This document shows positions 43,001-53,234 of a stretch of DNA of 64,000 nt, in pieces. Under the pieces are notes generated by a model that saw nothing but the letters and a program-made list of their open reading frames with translations, was not told the origin of the DNA and searched no databases. The DNA is taken from assembly GCA_024305405.1 (NCBI GenBank), contig JAKNDB010000018.1, forward strand, positions 124,001-188,000, written 5' to 3'. Source of the DNA: Dirofilaria immitis (taxonomy: Eukaryota; Nematoda; Chromadorea; Rhabditida; Onchocercidae). The first letter of the stretch is position 1. Each line of letters starts with the position of its first letter. A program made the position numbers and the translations under genes.

Positions 43001-46000
43001 ACTTCAGTAAATTAATTAAATAATATAATAAGTTAAAAATCAATTAGTTTTCGCAATTTATTGTTTTGAAATCAATATATCCTTAAGGAATATACGAATT
43101 TTTACAATTATTCAGTTTCAATTAATTAGATCATAAAATATTGCTACAAACGAAAAGTCGGAATAAAATGATAATATATAAAAGTGATGAGATAAGATAA
43201 AATCAGACTGATACATTGCATCATATAATCTATTATATTAAAGGCGAAGAAATTAAACTTATTAATGAATCCTTCTTTTCATATAAGTTCTCTCATAGGA
43301 CAAATACTACTGTATTGTTACTATAATCAGTAATATATTATGATTTGGGATTTAAACTTTTCATCAATATATAATTCAATTTCAAATAATGTAAAAATAC
43401 GAACTTCTCGTTTAAGTGAATTGAACATTTTGTTGCAAAATGAAAATGGTGAACTTATCAAAATGCGCATATTCGAAATTTCTGTTGCATTAGGATAATT
43501 TATTTGTTGCAATAAATTCTGAAAATAATAAGTTCCAATTTTATGATTTATTAAATTTGATAATTTATATTAAATTTAAATTCAATAAATCAAATTGTAT
43601 TACTGTATTAGCTGAAAAGATTATGTGAATTTTTGAACATTTAAAGAATAACAAAAATGTGATACATAATTGGCTGGAAATATTTTGATAATGATAATAT
43701 GATAAGTGCTCATCATTAACGAAATGGTATAGAGTTGTATTTAGTTAATATGCTTTTAAGGTTTGATCTAATTGAAATAATTGAAAAATGATTCATCCAA
43801 CAGTTCTGTTAAATTCTAATTTATACCTATAGGTAAATTATAAATTGGTTGAAATAGCCAAGACTTATAAAAATAATGCTAAATTTTGGAAATAATTACT
43901 TTTCTTAGGCTTTAATTTAAGCAGATTTCTTCATTTAATAATATATCTATTGCAAAGTTACCTAATTAACACTTATTACTGATATGATTATTTTTCCATA
44001 AACCATTTATATTTATGCAAAACTAATCAATCAATACTAATTATTAGCAAAATTAATATTTTCAGTATAGGGGTAATCTCACTTCATTAATTGATTTCAA
44101 GGAATTAAAAACTTTTAGAGCAAAACATTTGATTAATTATTACTAATAAAATTGAAATTGTGAGATTTATTTCATAAATGGAAAAGTATTCGGAAAAAGT
44201 AAGAAAGGAAATTTTAATAAAAAATATTTGAATTGAATAAATTAAATTTGTTTAAACCATATAAGTAAAATTACGTATACGTCAAACGTAACCTGGTTAG
44301 AAATATGAAAATAAAAATAAATGACAAAAATATTATTACCGTAGATGATTCAATACTTGAAATATTTTTTGCATAATTTAAAAATGCATCAGCCTGGATA
44401 CTATCATTCAAACGATCCCGATCAATTACCAAGCTTGATTCTTAAAAATAAAACTTTCAAAGTGGCAGAAAATTACTGTCCTTAATATAACTATATAGGC
44501 ATATCGTATACTTTCATTCTTTTGTTACTGTATAATTCTATTGGTAATATTTAGAAATTATAGAAAATAATTAAATTAAAATTTCGAATTTTTCAATTTC
44601 TTTTAACTGTAACTATTCAGTTCTTTTCTTATCTGAATATTAAGTAGTATATTTATAAAAATATTTCAGATATTTATTACCAACAAATGTTGAATTAAGT
44701 TGAGCAATTTGCGCTGGAAAAAGAAAATTCGACATGCTGATAAGAATATCAGCAAATGCTATCATCAAACTGCCAGCACCAATCCATTTGGCACGATTTC
44801 CTGAAATAATAATATGCAAATCAAAGTTTAATTTATATCTCTAAGTGATTCAGTATCATTTCGCAACTTATCTTCCATTACAAAAAATAATTCGAAAAAT
44901 CGATTTTCTGTCTTAGATTTTATTGGTTTAAATTGTTTGAATTGTTTTTATTAATTCTTGACAGAGAATTTTGATTTGATCAATTCTGATATTTTAAACG
45001 TAAAGAATTAAAAATTAAATATGAAGAATTAATATTTTATTCATAAACATATGGTATCAGATTCACCTTAAAATAATTGATAAATAATTACGATATTTAT
45101 AATTGTATGTATTTATGATAAAATTAATTTATAATAAACTTTTAATTTTAAAAGAATTTTAAATTTACGAAAAAAGGTTAAATTGAAATTAAGCCAATTT
45201 TTATAAACATGAAAATATCAATATACTTTACCGATTAATTATTTTAAGATGTAATTGATGAAAATAAATATTATTTTTTAAACTTTAAGCAATTATAATA
45301 AGAAATTGAAATTTATTAATTACTCAATAAAAGTTAATATATGATAAAATTTGATTTGTGATAAACGTGTAATCAATTTTTCCCAAAAAAATTCTTACTA
45401 ATTTTTGAAGGGAATAAAAAAGAATTTTTTCCTTAGATAATTGACAAGAATAATTGCTTTTTCCAAAAAAAAAGTAAATAAACTGATATGATTTTTAGGT
45501 GAAAAATTAAGAAGAAAATTTTTAAAAATTTGAAAAACGATTATTAATTAAAAATAAATTTAAAGTAATAATTAATTAAAAAATTAATTATATTTTTTAG
45601 GATAAATGTGAACTCAACAACATATATTTCAACATATATATATATATGCGAAAAAATGAGATTTAATAGCATAATTAAACTTACTTTTATTATTTCCAAT
45701 ATTTATTAAAAATATCAGCAAGAAATTTCTATCCATTTCTTTATTTATTAATTAAAACATTTCTTAATTACTTTATTATTTATACAATAAATGATTCCTA
45801 AAATTAAGATAGTATCTAATTGAAATGAAAAAACATGCACTTATTTAAATTGCAATTTAACAATTATATTCATTGATAAAATGTACATTTATTTCTATGT
45901 GAAAAATTTAACGAAATCAGATATTATCAACTGAGTTCTAGATTATTGATAAAAGTGAGAAATTAGATACTGTCAACAGTTTTCATATAACTTGTGGACA

Positions 46001-46770
46001 AAGGTGATAAATTTGATAATTATGTTTATAAATTACAGGAAAAAATAAATAATAAACTGATAAATTTAGAAAGATTAGATTAATCATTTCAAACAACTTT
46101 TAAATAAAATTTAATCCTAAAATGGTAAAACATTGAAAATACCTTGCTACCAAAATAGCTAACAAAAACCACCGATGGTATATAACCGAAATCACCGGCC
46201 GAAACCATTAAACCAGACATACGACTTGATATTTGAAATTGCTTCTCGATTGATACTACTACACTGCAACTGATGAAGTAAGTATTAGTTTAATGGGAAA
46301 TAAGTGAAATTATTAATTTAAGTTTAATTTCACTAGAATAATATAAATAAGCAAAGTTTCATTATTAATTTATCAATAACAACCTTGCCATAAAGAATCC
46401 ACCAATTGATTCCAAAAAATAAACAGTAAGAAAAAGTGCGAAGAAACCAATAATCTGAAATAAACTTCAAAAATACTATCCATGCAATGAATTGAATTAC
46501 TGTAATTTAATTAGAAATAATTTATTAAATTAAATGATTTATCAAACAAAATTGCATTTATTTTATAATTTTTTCGATATTTTCTTTTTTTTCATTTCAA
46601 TTTCCGAAAAGAATAAAAATTTATTCTAAAATTAGACAATTCAAATATCGAAATATTATTATAATTTATCTTACGCTACTTGCAAAGATATGATAAGCAA
46701 ACTTAACAGCGTTAAAATTAATATTATAAAAAATCTTGCGTAAAGTGCTTACAGCTTTTTGATCAGACAT
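37076..46770 (-). CDS. SLCO/OATP-family organic anion transporter
   Basis: Twelve-helix plasma-membrane carrier family for amphipathic organic anions. Nineteen exons, 5' to 3': 46770-46675, 46454-46384, 46269-46143 (or 46151), 44800-44681, 44440-44340, 43518-43405, 42749-42587, 42313-42227, 41621-41464, 41276-41210, 41068-40961, 40379-40217, 39776-39702, 39292-39178, 39038-38879, 38324-38158, 37907-37843, 37644-37491, 37169-37076. Total about 732 residues, normal for the family. Family marks: first helix GFFALFLTVYFLESIGGFF; FVSYFG; GIGRTMPYSLGLPLIDDNV; the OATP signature region around DPLWIGRWWAGFLG; KGLALIDRH; a Cys-rich Kazal-like extracellular loop (CNIACNCTGMPLHPVCDRHG onward, about residues 525-590); and the late WGWIIDKSC, CGERLRGACEIYD. 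The start MSDQKAVSTL leaves the short cytoplasmic tail expected; the frame is open upstream to MIKAIY, a longer alternative. One exon (40379-40217) is one base short at each end and the junction at 46143 is one base short. Substrate unknown. Confidence 0.92.
40217..40379 (-). CDS. OATP exon with two apparent single-base deficits
   Basis: Encodes CKTIMKSPVYVCSIIGRIID and FAFKGFFIFLPKYLEVQFGF, strongly OATP-like. Its upstream neighbour ends in phase 1, but this exon reads correctly only with one more base at the 5' junction (four T at 40375-40378). At the 3' end the frame hits TAG beside six T (40219-40224); a seventh T would give LFLG and the phase needed by the next exon. Either the assembly undercounts the T runs, or this copy is disrupted. 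Confidence 0.75.
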
Positions 46771-46919
46771 TGTAAACCAATAACCGAAGACTATTGATAA
46801 GGGAAACAAATGCAAAGTAAATTTTAAATTATTGAAAAAATAACCTGAAATTAAATAAATTGCTTTAATCATATTTCTTGCGTTATTTGCGAGTTTGATG
46901 ATTAGGTAAAACGTTAAAA

Positions 46920-47065
46920 ATTACGTGTATACCTGTATATATACATACATATATGCATGCCTACACTCACGCATTCGCCCACATATATCTATATCACCTA
47001 CGCATTCACCCCATTTCAGTGTTACCCACGCGTTTTCACACCTGACGTATACACCCGCGTAAACA
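46920..47065. repeat. CA-rich degenerate satellite
   Basis: Irregular units such as cacgcattcgcccacatatat, cctacgcattcacccc and acgtatacacccgcgtaaac. Read on the minus strand it resembles the tgtgggtgta satellite at 19376-20020. It lies 150 bp upstream of the transporter start codon. Confidence 0.7.
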
Positions 47066-49432
47066 TGTCCACATTATCAAATGAATATAGATTATTTTTA
47101 TTTTCAACGGATAATACAATTTAAAAGAAAATAAAAAATTTCAGCTGATCGAGATAATGCTATCTGATAATATAATAATAACATTTAAATATTGATAGTA
47201 TTTGTTTGACTAAATATAATATCTACTTTTTTAATCAGTTATCAATGCCTAATAAAGCAAGTAAAAATCATCAATTAATAGTAATATAAGATGTCATTAT
47301 AAGAAATATAATAGATGTCAGAATAAATTTTTCATTTCATTTATCATGAAAATTTAATATTTAATTAATCATTTTTTTTAAAAAAGGTCACATAAAATAT
47401 TTATTAATTCATTGATAATACAAAAAGAAATATTAAAATTTTAAAAAATCGATTTCTAATTATTGATTTCTAATTATCGTTATTGTTAGATATAAATATA
47501 TGAATATATAGATAATTTTATATGTGATTAGAAAATATTATCTTTTATATTTATGCAATGATATGATCAAGAAAAGATTAAAGTTGTAAGGAATATCATT
47601 TATAAATTTAATAAGCTCACGAATTTACGATATTATCACTAACCAATGATTACTGAATGAAGTATGCCTTTGCATTTTATGTTATAAATCATTTTAATAA
47701 TTAAAAATGATTTAAAAAATTGAAAAAAATCTGACTTTAAAAATGCTCAAATATTATTATAAGTTTATCAAAATTCAAGATTATCTAAGCTGGACGTTAA
47801 AGATATTGTACGATATGATATGTTAAAAATATTTGTTAAAATAGTTTTCCGTAAATTTACAATACATAATTAATGTATTCAAAAATAGATATCATAATTC
47901 TCAAAAATTATACTGATGGTCGAAAAAAATCAATATAATTTTATATCAATATTAAAAAAATATTAGCAACGATTTAAGAATAATTGATTCGTTTAAGTAA
48001 TTGATTGATTAATTTTAGCGAATCGTTGATAAAATCGATTTACTTCAAAGCTCATCAATTGTTATCTATTTAATTTTCGATCATTTCAAAATGATTATTT
48101 CAAAGTATTGATATTTTTAAGTACCATCTATAATTATCATAATTACTTAAATGAATTGAAAATCTTTTCATTTTTTCCCTAAAATTATTTTCAATAAAAA
48201 TTATGAAAAAATTTGTTAAATGATTAAAATTTATTATGAATTAACACATCTTTTAGTTAATCAAATCTTCTTTTAAGTTTTCTAATTATAATTAATTAAA
48301 AATAGATTGTAAGAAAGCATCGAAAAAATTGATTAAAAAAATTTTAGCTTTCTTTTATCAAAAATTTGAAGAACTATAATTCTCACCTGATATTGTTGTC
48401 GAAGTCAATAGATTCAATTAAAAATGAAACAACAGATGTTAGTTATAATTTCTGTAGAAATTTCATTTTCTTTACAACAAAAGAAGGCAAAAAGTAAAAA
48501 CAGGTTTTTTTCTTTTTAATTTGTTTGGAAAAAAACAAGTCTTTTAATGCAATAATGAGAAATGATAGATAACATCAATTGAAATCTTCTTCTTATCAAC
48601 AATTCTCTCGACATTTCGATGATTGTTTTCAAATTTCTGATTTTATTATTTGTACGAAATAATAATCATTAAAATATTAATTATGATGAAAAAAATGAGT
48701 TAATTATTTATAAAATATAAATTGAATGTTTGTGACGAATTAAAATGGTATTTTAATTTTAGACAGATAATAATAAATCAGAACATTCGTATTCTTATGA
48801 ATAAAATTAAATTAACCTATTAAATTTATAATAACAAAATTAAATCCTTTAAAATAATAATCGTATTTCATCGCTTACAATATACGTGATACTTTAATAA
48901 TATTTGTATTTTCTAACCGAATAATAAATTTAAGTTTATTAAAATTAGTATGCGTAAAATTCAAATCAAATAATTTAAAATTAGAAGAAGAATTAATTAA
49001 GCAAACACAAAAAGCGTACTAATATAAAAAATAGCTAATTAATTAAAATTAAAAATAATTTGCTAAATTGTGTTCAATTAAATTAAGCCAAGAAGAAAGC
49101 AATAATTATTACTAAGGCAAATTTAAAATGATCTTAAATACCTTAATGAGAATATAATTAAAATAGTAAAAGTAAATCAAAAATATCATTCAAAAGATGC
49201 TCCTTTTTTTAATTTTTTGAATTATTTGATTCAATTTCACTTAACATTTTTGATAAATTGATATTTTAATCAATTTATCAAAAAAATTATAAAACCATTC
49301 GATTCGATAGCTAAATAATAATTGAATAAAATCTAACAATTGGATTAATGTACACCATTCCTTGAATAAATTTTAGGTTTCTTAGACTTATTATATTATA
49401 TTGAAATGATAAATATAATTTTATCATTCTCG

Positions 49433-49632
49433 AGAAAAACGAAAGTAAAAAAAGCAAGAAAATCATAAAATGGGATGAAAATATTTCGAAAAAGTTCGAT
49501 AAATTTGCTGACAGGGAAAATATTTTCCAGCTTAATAAATAATTTTGAATCATTGGAAGGAGTAGCAACGAAGGAATTAGCTGTAATGATAAGGAAAAAA
49601 GCTGCCTGCTTTTCAAAACTGATAATAATAAG
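49433..49632 (+). other. Coding-like plus-strand block, unassigned
   Basis: One frame reads SKKSKKIIKWDENISKKFDK and then ADRENIFQLNK to a stop. An overlapping frame then reads NNFESLEGVATKELAVMIRK and KAACFSKLIIIS to a stop. An acceptor-like ttttccag separates them. Both have mixed residue use unlike random AT-rich frames. No ATG or promoter fits and no family was recognised. It may be an exon pair or a decayed gene. Hydrophobic minus-strand open frames over it look like shadows. Confidence 0.2.
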
Positions 49633-50571
49633 CTGATAGAGCATTATTTTTGATAAAATAAAACCGAAAATAAAGCTGACCAATAGTAAAAAAGGAAAAT
49701 GTAAAAATAATAAAAAGTTTTTGAAGTATTTTCAGAATTCATTATCACATATGAATTAATTTTGATAATTTGAATAGTAAAAATAAAATAGAATATGAAA
49801 ATCCCAGGAATGAAGAATGATCAAATAAAATAAACAAAAATTTTTAAAAATAAAAAGTAAATTGAAAGGAAAAATGAACCATCCACTATTCTTACATCGT
49901 TCGATTATTCAGAAGTTCACATTAGTATTCAAAAATTTTCATGCTTAATCATTTAAAAATAATATAAAATCGGAAATACAATGAAATATAATTCATTTTA
50001 ATAGTATCAATAAAGTTGCCATAACTGTATGTCATACTTATTGTTTGGCATATGTTTACAATTATTTTTTAAAATGGAAAAATCAATAAATAGTGGAATC
50101 GATAATCAATTTTATTTGATCATTCTTGATTCCAAATTTAATCTTTATGGATATTTTTGATAAATTACAACTTATAATTTAATCTCTCAATATTTTAATA
50201 AAGGAATAATTTATTAATAACTTTTGCGATTCTTATTTTATTTCTTCCGACAACTTTCACGTTTATCAAGCCTAGAGATGAGGAACTGATGAAAAGTTTT
50301 GTTGTGAAATGTAGCTACGCTTAATAAATCACTTTATAATTATTGTTTCATGGCACCAAATATCTTCCCAATTTTAATTTATTAAAAATCTTTGATCTCA
50401 AAATTTTCAAATTCGATAATGGAATCAGAAATCGATTTCCTTTGTTTTTATAACTTTCACATATATCATGCCTGTTTTTCTTCTTATCTCGAATTTTAAT
50501 TCAATTATTATTTTAGCGAAAGAAGTGAAATGACATTAATCGGTAGCGTTAAACCAAAATCTCAACGTTTT

Positions 50572-50774
50572 TCACGCTTCAATGCTACTCTTTGCACTCT
50601 TCTTACCGTTGGGCTTTTTTGGTAATGTAAATTTTTTCGAGAGAATTTAAATTTTATAATCTTAATATACACCTGTTTTATAGCATCTAATTCATTCATT
50701 ACGTATACATCTAATTCACGTTGAAAAGAAAGCAAACTTACGCAGATAAGAATATAAGCGTTGATCATGCACAT
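50572..50774 (-). CDS. Small 47-residue protein with hydrophobic N terminus
   Basis: Two exons, 50774-50673 and 50613-50572, joined in phase 0 at CAG|gtgtat and aaaaaag|CCC. The N terminus MCMINAYILICVSLLSF is hydrophobic, like a signal peptide or single membrane segment. The rest is hydrophilic, with RELDVYVMNELDAIKQ and a Lys/Ser-rich end (KKSAKSSIEA). An acceptor-like ctag lies 3 bases before the ATG, so SL trans-splicing is likely. It is head-to-head with the gene at 50972, about 200 bp away. Family not recognised. Too short to exclude chance. Confidence 0.45.
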
Positions 50775-50971
50775 AAGCTAGCATATTTATAAAAAAAAAA
50801 GTAAATATCAATATATATAATTATAAAGAAAATGAAAACAAATGTATTGGTATAAGAGACATACGAAATTATGTGTCAGCGTACGGAACGTCGAAAGTTA
50901 TGGATTATTGAATAAAACCAAAACGTTTCGTTTTATTAAGAAATGTGTTATTCAGTTTTGCTAGTAATCTG

Positions 50972-52129
50972 ATGTACAAATACGATGAAGAAACGGGTAG
51001 TTTGATGGCTTTAACAGCGTATATTTTCACGTATAACTGGTTTATGCTACACGGTAATGCGCTGACGCGAGAACGACGAGCATTCCTTAACGTTGCCAAC
51101 GTACTCGAAACTTATCAGTATGTTATCATTCGGTTATGCATTTTTAATGAATATGAATAAAATAATACTTGTTTCCTATTACATCGTTTGCTTACCTGAT
51201 TTTTCGCTTTGATCTAATTATTCTGCCATTTTTAAATAATTTTCATATTTTTCCAATTAGAAATTCTACTATCAGAATTTACAATCGAAAATACGGACAA
51301 TTCTATGAATCGGATCCGGAAACACCAGGTGATGCAGCGGAAACATTTAGGAAAGCAACTGCAATGTCACTTGGCGATATTTTTAAGGAAACTACCGCTA
51401 GCACCAGTGAAGATAGAAAAAAATTTGAAGAAGTAGGTTCAAAAAAAAGGGAAAGTATTAAGACCACGCTTTAGTAGCCAGAAATTATTGCTGATTTTAG
51501 GAAAAATTCATCTCGCGCTAACGATTTGTTTTATCGATATAAAATAAATTATCACGTGATTGTGGTTGTAGATTCTGAATTAGTAATCAATAATTGTATC
51601 ATTTCTTTGCAGTACAAATTAATAGTTCTACTAGAAAAGTTCTATGAAAGTATGAAATACGCTAATGCTATTTCAACTATTAGCTCGAACTATTACCTCT
51701 AATTTAATTTAATCGTAAAATCTGTACATCCAATAATTGTTGAAGTTAAATAAGTGTCAAATTAAAAATCAAAATAAACTTTAATTTATAAAAAAATCAA
51801 AACAAACTTGGAAATAAAACAAACTAATTAGGCAAATTAAAAATTAGGAAGTTTGCTATTTGTAATCAAAAAATATGCCAGCAATTTATTTATACGCTTT
51901 TTCACTTTTTCAATCTTTTATCAAAATATTTCCAATAAAATAAAGCTATAAAAACTGAATAAGAATATGCGTATACGATATATATATATATATATATATC
52001 ATCTTTAAATTATGTTTTAAATTTAAGGCAGTTCAAAAGCATTATGCTGACGTATATCAAGCAGTACAACGAGCGGAACGTGAAATAGGAACAAAAGCAC
52101 CAATTGTTGATGACATTGATATTCGTTAA
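50972..52129 (+). CDS. Unrecognised 139-residue protein, three exons
   Basis: Exons 50972-51117, 51261-51432 and 52028-52129 join in phase (ATYCA|gtatgt type donor, GAA|gtaggt donor, ttaag acceptor). The protein starts MYKYDEETGSLMALTAYIF and continues with WFMLHGNALTRERRAFL, IYNRKYGQFYESDPETPGDA, KATAMSLGDIFKET and DRKKFEEAVQKHYADVYQAV, ending PIVDDIDIR. Only the first third is mildly hydrophobic; the rest is charged and probably helical. The start is the first ATG after a good acceptor (ttattcag at 50948-50955), with 16 bases between, typical of an SL-trans-spliced message; the open frame upstream contains only GTG. Composition and clean splicing make a real gene very likely. I do not recognise the family. 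Confidence 0.8.
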
Positions 52130-52401
52130 TTTAATTGATGCATTTTGATAAATTTATAGCAAGCCCATTTTAAGAATTAGAATTTATTAATCAATTTGTT
52201 AAAATTTTTTCTAGCATAATTTAACGAAGATCTATCTCATAAAGTGTATTTAAATTTAAAATTATATATTTTAATATTTAATATTTGCTTAATAATTTAA
52301 CAATGTTAAAAATCACACGAATACAAACTGCAAATTCTGAAAGCGGATAGCAAAAATATTCAATTTCAGGACAACAAGCCAATAATCTTCAAGAAGTGAA
52401 G

Positions 52402-52732
52402 ATGATACCGGCATTATCAATTAATAAATTAGATCAATCAAATATAACAAAGTGATAAATTGTTAAAGTTTAAAATAATTCGATTCTATTTTGCAATTTT
52501 AAAATGTCATTTTATATAATATTTGTATCAGCAAAGCTTAAAAAGGAATATTAAAAATAAAATACAAAAAGAAAAAAGAAATATAAAGGAATGCATAAAA
52601 ACATTAAAAGAAAAACTCATAAAACGATATTTGTTGTTGGAATCGCGAGGTAAACCAAAGAATCAGTGCATGAATTTAACAATAACAATTGCTTGCTATA
52701 TAATGTACTTTTGTATTTACTATATAATGTAG
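52402..52732 (+). CDS. Probable small downstream gene, Lys-rich with C-terminal hydrophobic tail
   Basis: A strong acceptor (caatttcag, ending 52369) lies 240 bp after the stop of the previous gene, and an ATG follows at 52402 (MIPALSINKLDQSNIT). A second exon begins after tttgtatcag at 52532 with QSLKRNIKNKIQKEKRNIKE, a probable coiled coil, then KLIKRYLLLESR and a hydrophobic end (ITIACYIMYFCIYY) before TAG at 52732. The first exon's only donor (aaa|gtgata) leaves the frame one base short; an extra G would fix it. Alternatively the second exon ends at CGAG|gtaaac and continues elsewhere. Spacing suggests an operon with the preceding gene. Family unknown. Confidence 0.35.
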
Positions 52733-52939
52733 ATGTAACCTAAAACCGTTCACTCGTTGTTGTTATCTATGAGCTCCATATCACACGAGCTAACAAAGGC
52801 GTTATTTCTTGTAGTCGCAGAACTGTACTAGATCATTTAATCTCCTTTTCTTTTGAGCTATGATATCGTCATTACAATCGTATTATTGATATCATTGAAT
52901 TTGCATTATTAGTCTTGCGATCGCTGCGTTCGTAATAAA

Positions 52940-53045
52940 GCTTTAATTACTCAAATTTAAGATGCTATCATTGAAAAGCAGAAAGAACCCTTAATCTCTG
53001 TTTCGATTAAAGAAGATCAGCGGCAGTAATTATTGCTATCTATAT
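52940..53045 (+). repeat. Copy B of the dispersed repeat with SL1-like 22-mer
   Basis: Positions 52940-52961 match the conserved nematode SL1 22-mer at 18 of 22 bases. The following 60-80 bp align gap-free with 22371-22435. In this copy the SL1-like segment is not followed by gt. It may be a decayed SL RNA gene, another small RNA, or a mobile fragment that captured a leader. Confidence 0.5.
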
Positions 53046-53234
53046 CCATCTACTGGGCAACTAATTTGTAATTATCCTCAGCGATTATCTGAGACATACC
53101 GGAAGTAATCTATCTATTATGAACATAAAATTTCTATTATTAAAATGAAAAACAATCGTTATTAAAAGGAATAAGATGATTAATGTCAAAGAAACAATTT
53201 ACGCGATATTTTTATTATTCTCCATAAACATTAA

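Larger units (their letters stand above)
46771..50571. other. Spacer upstream of the transporter, no firm gene
   Basis: AT-rich. It holds the CA-rich satellite at 46920-47065 and a coding-like plus-strand block at 49433-49632 described separately. Nothing else supportable was seen. Confidence 0.65.

Noticed and set aside
49311..49683. Hydrophobic minus-strand open frames
   Set aside because: Overlap a plus-strand block with better residue use; their Phe/Leu/Ile content is the complement of a Lys/Asn-rich frame.
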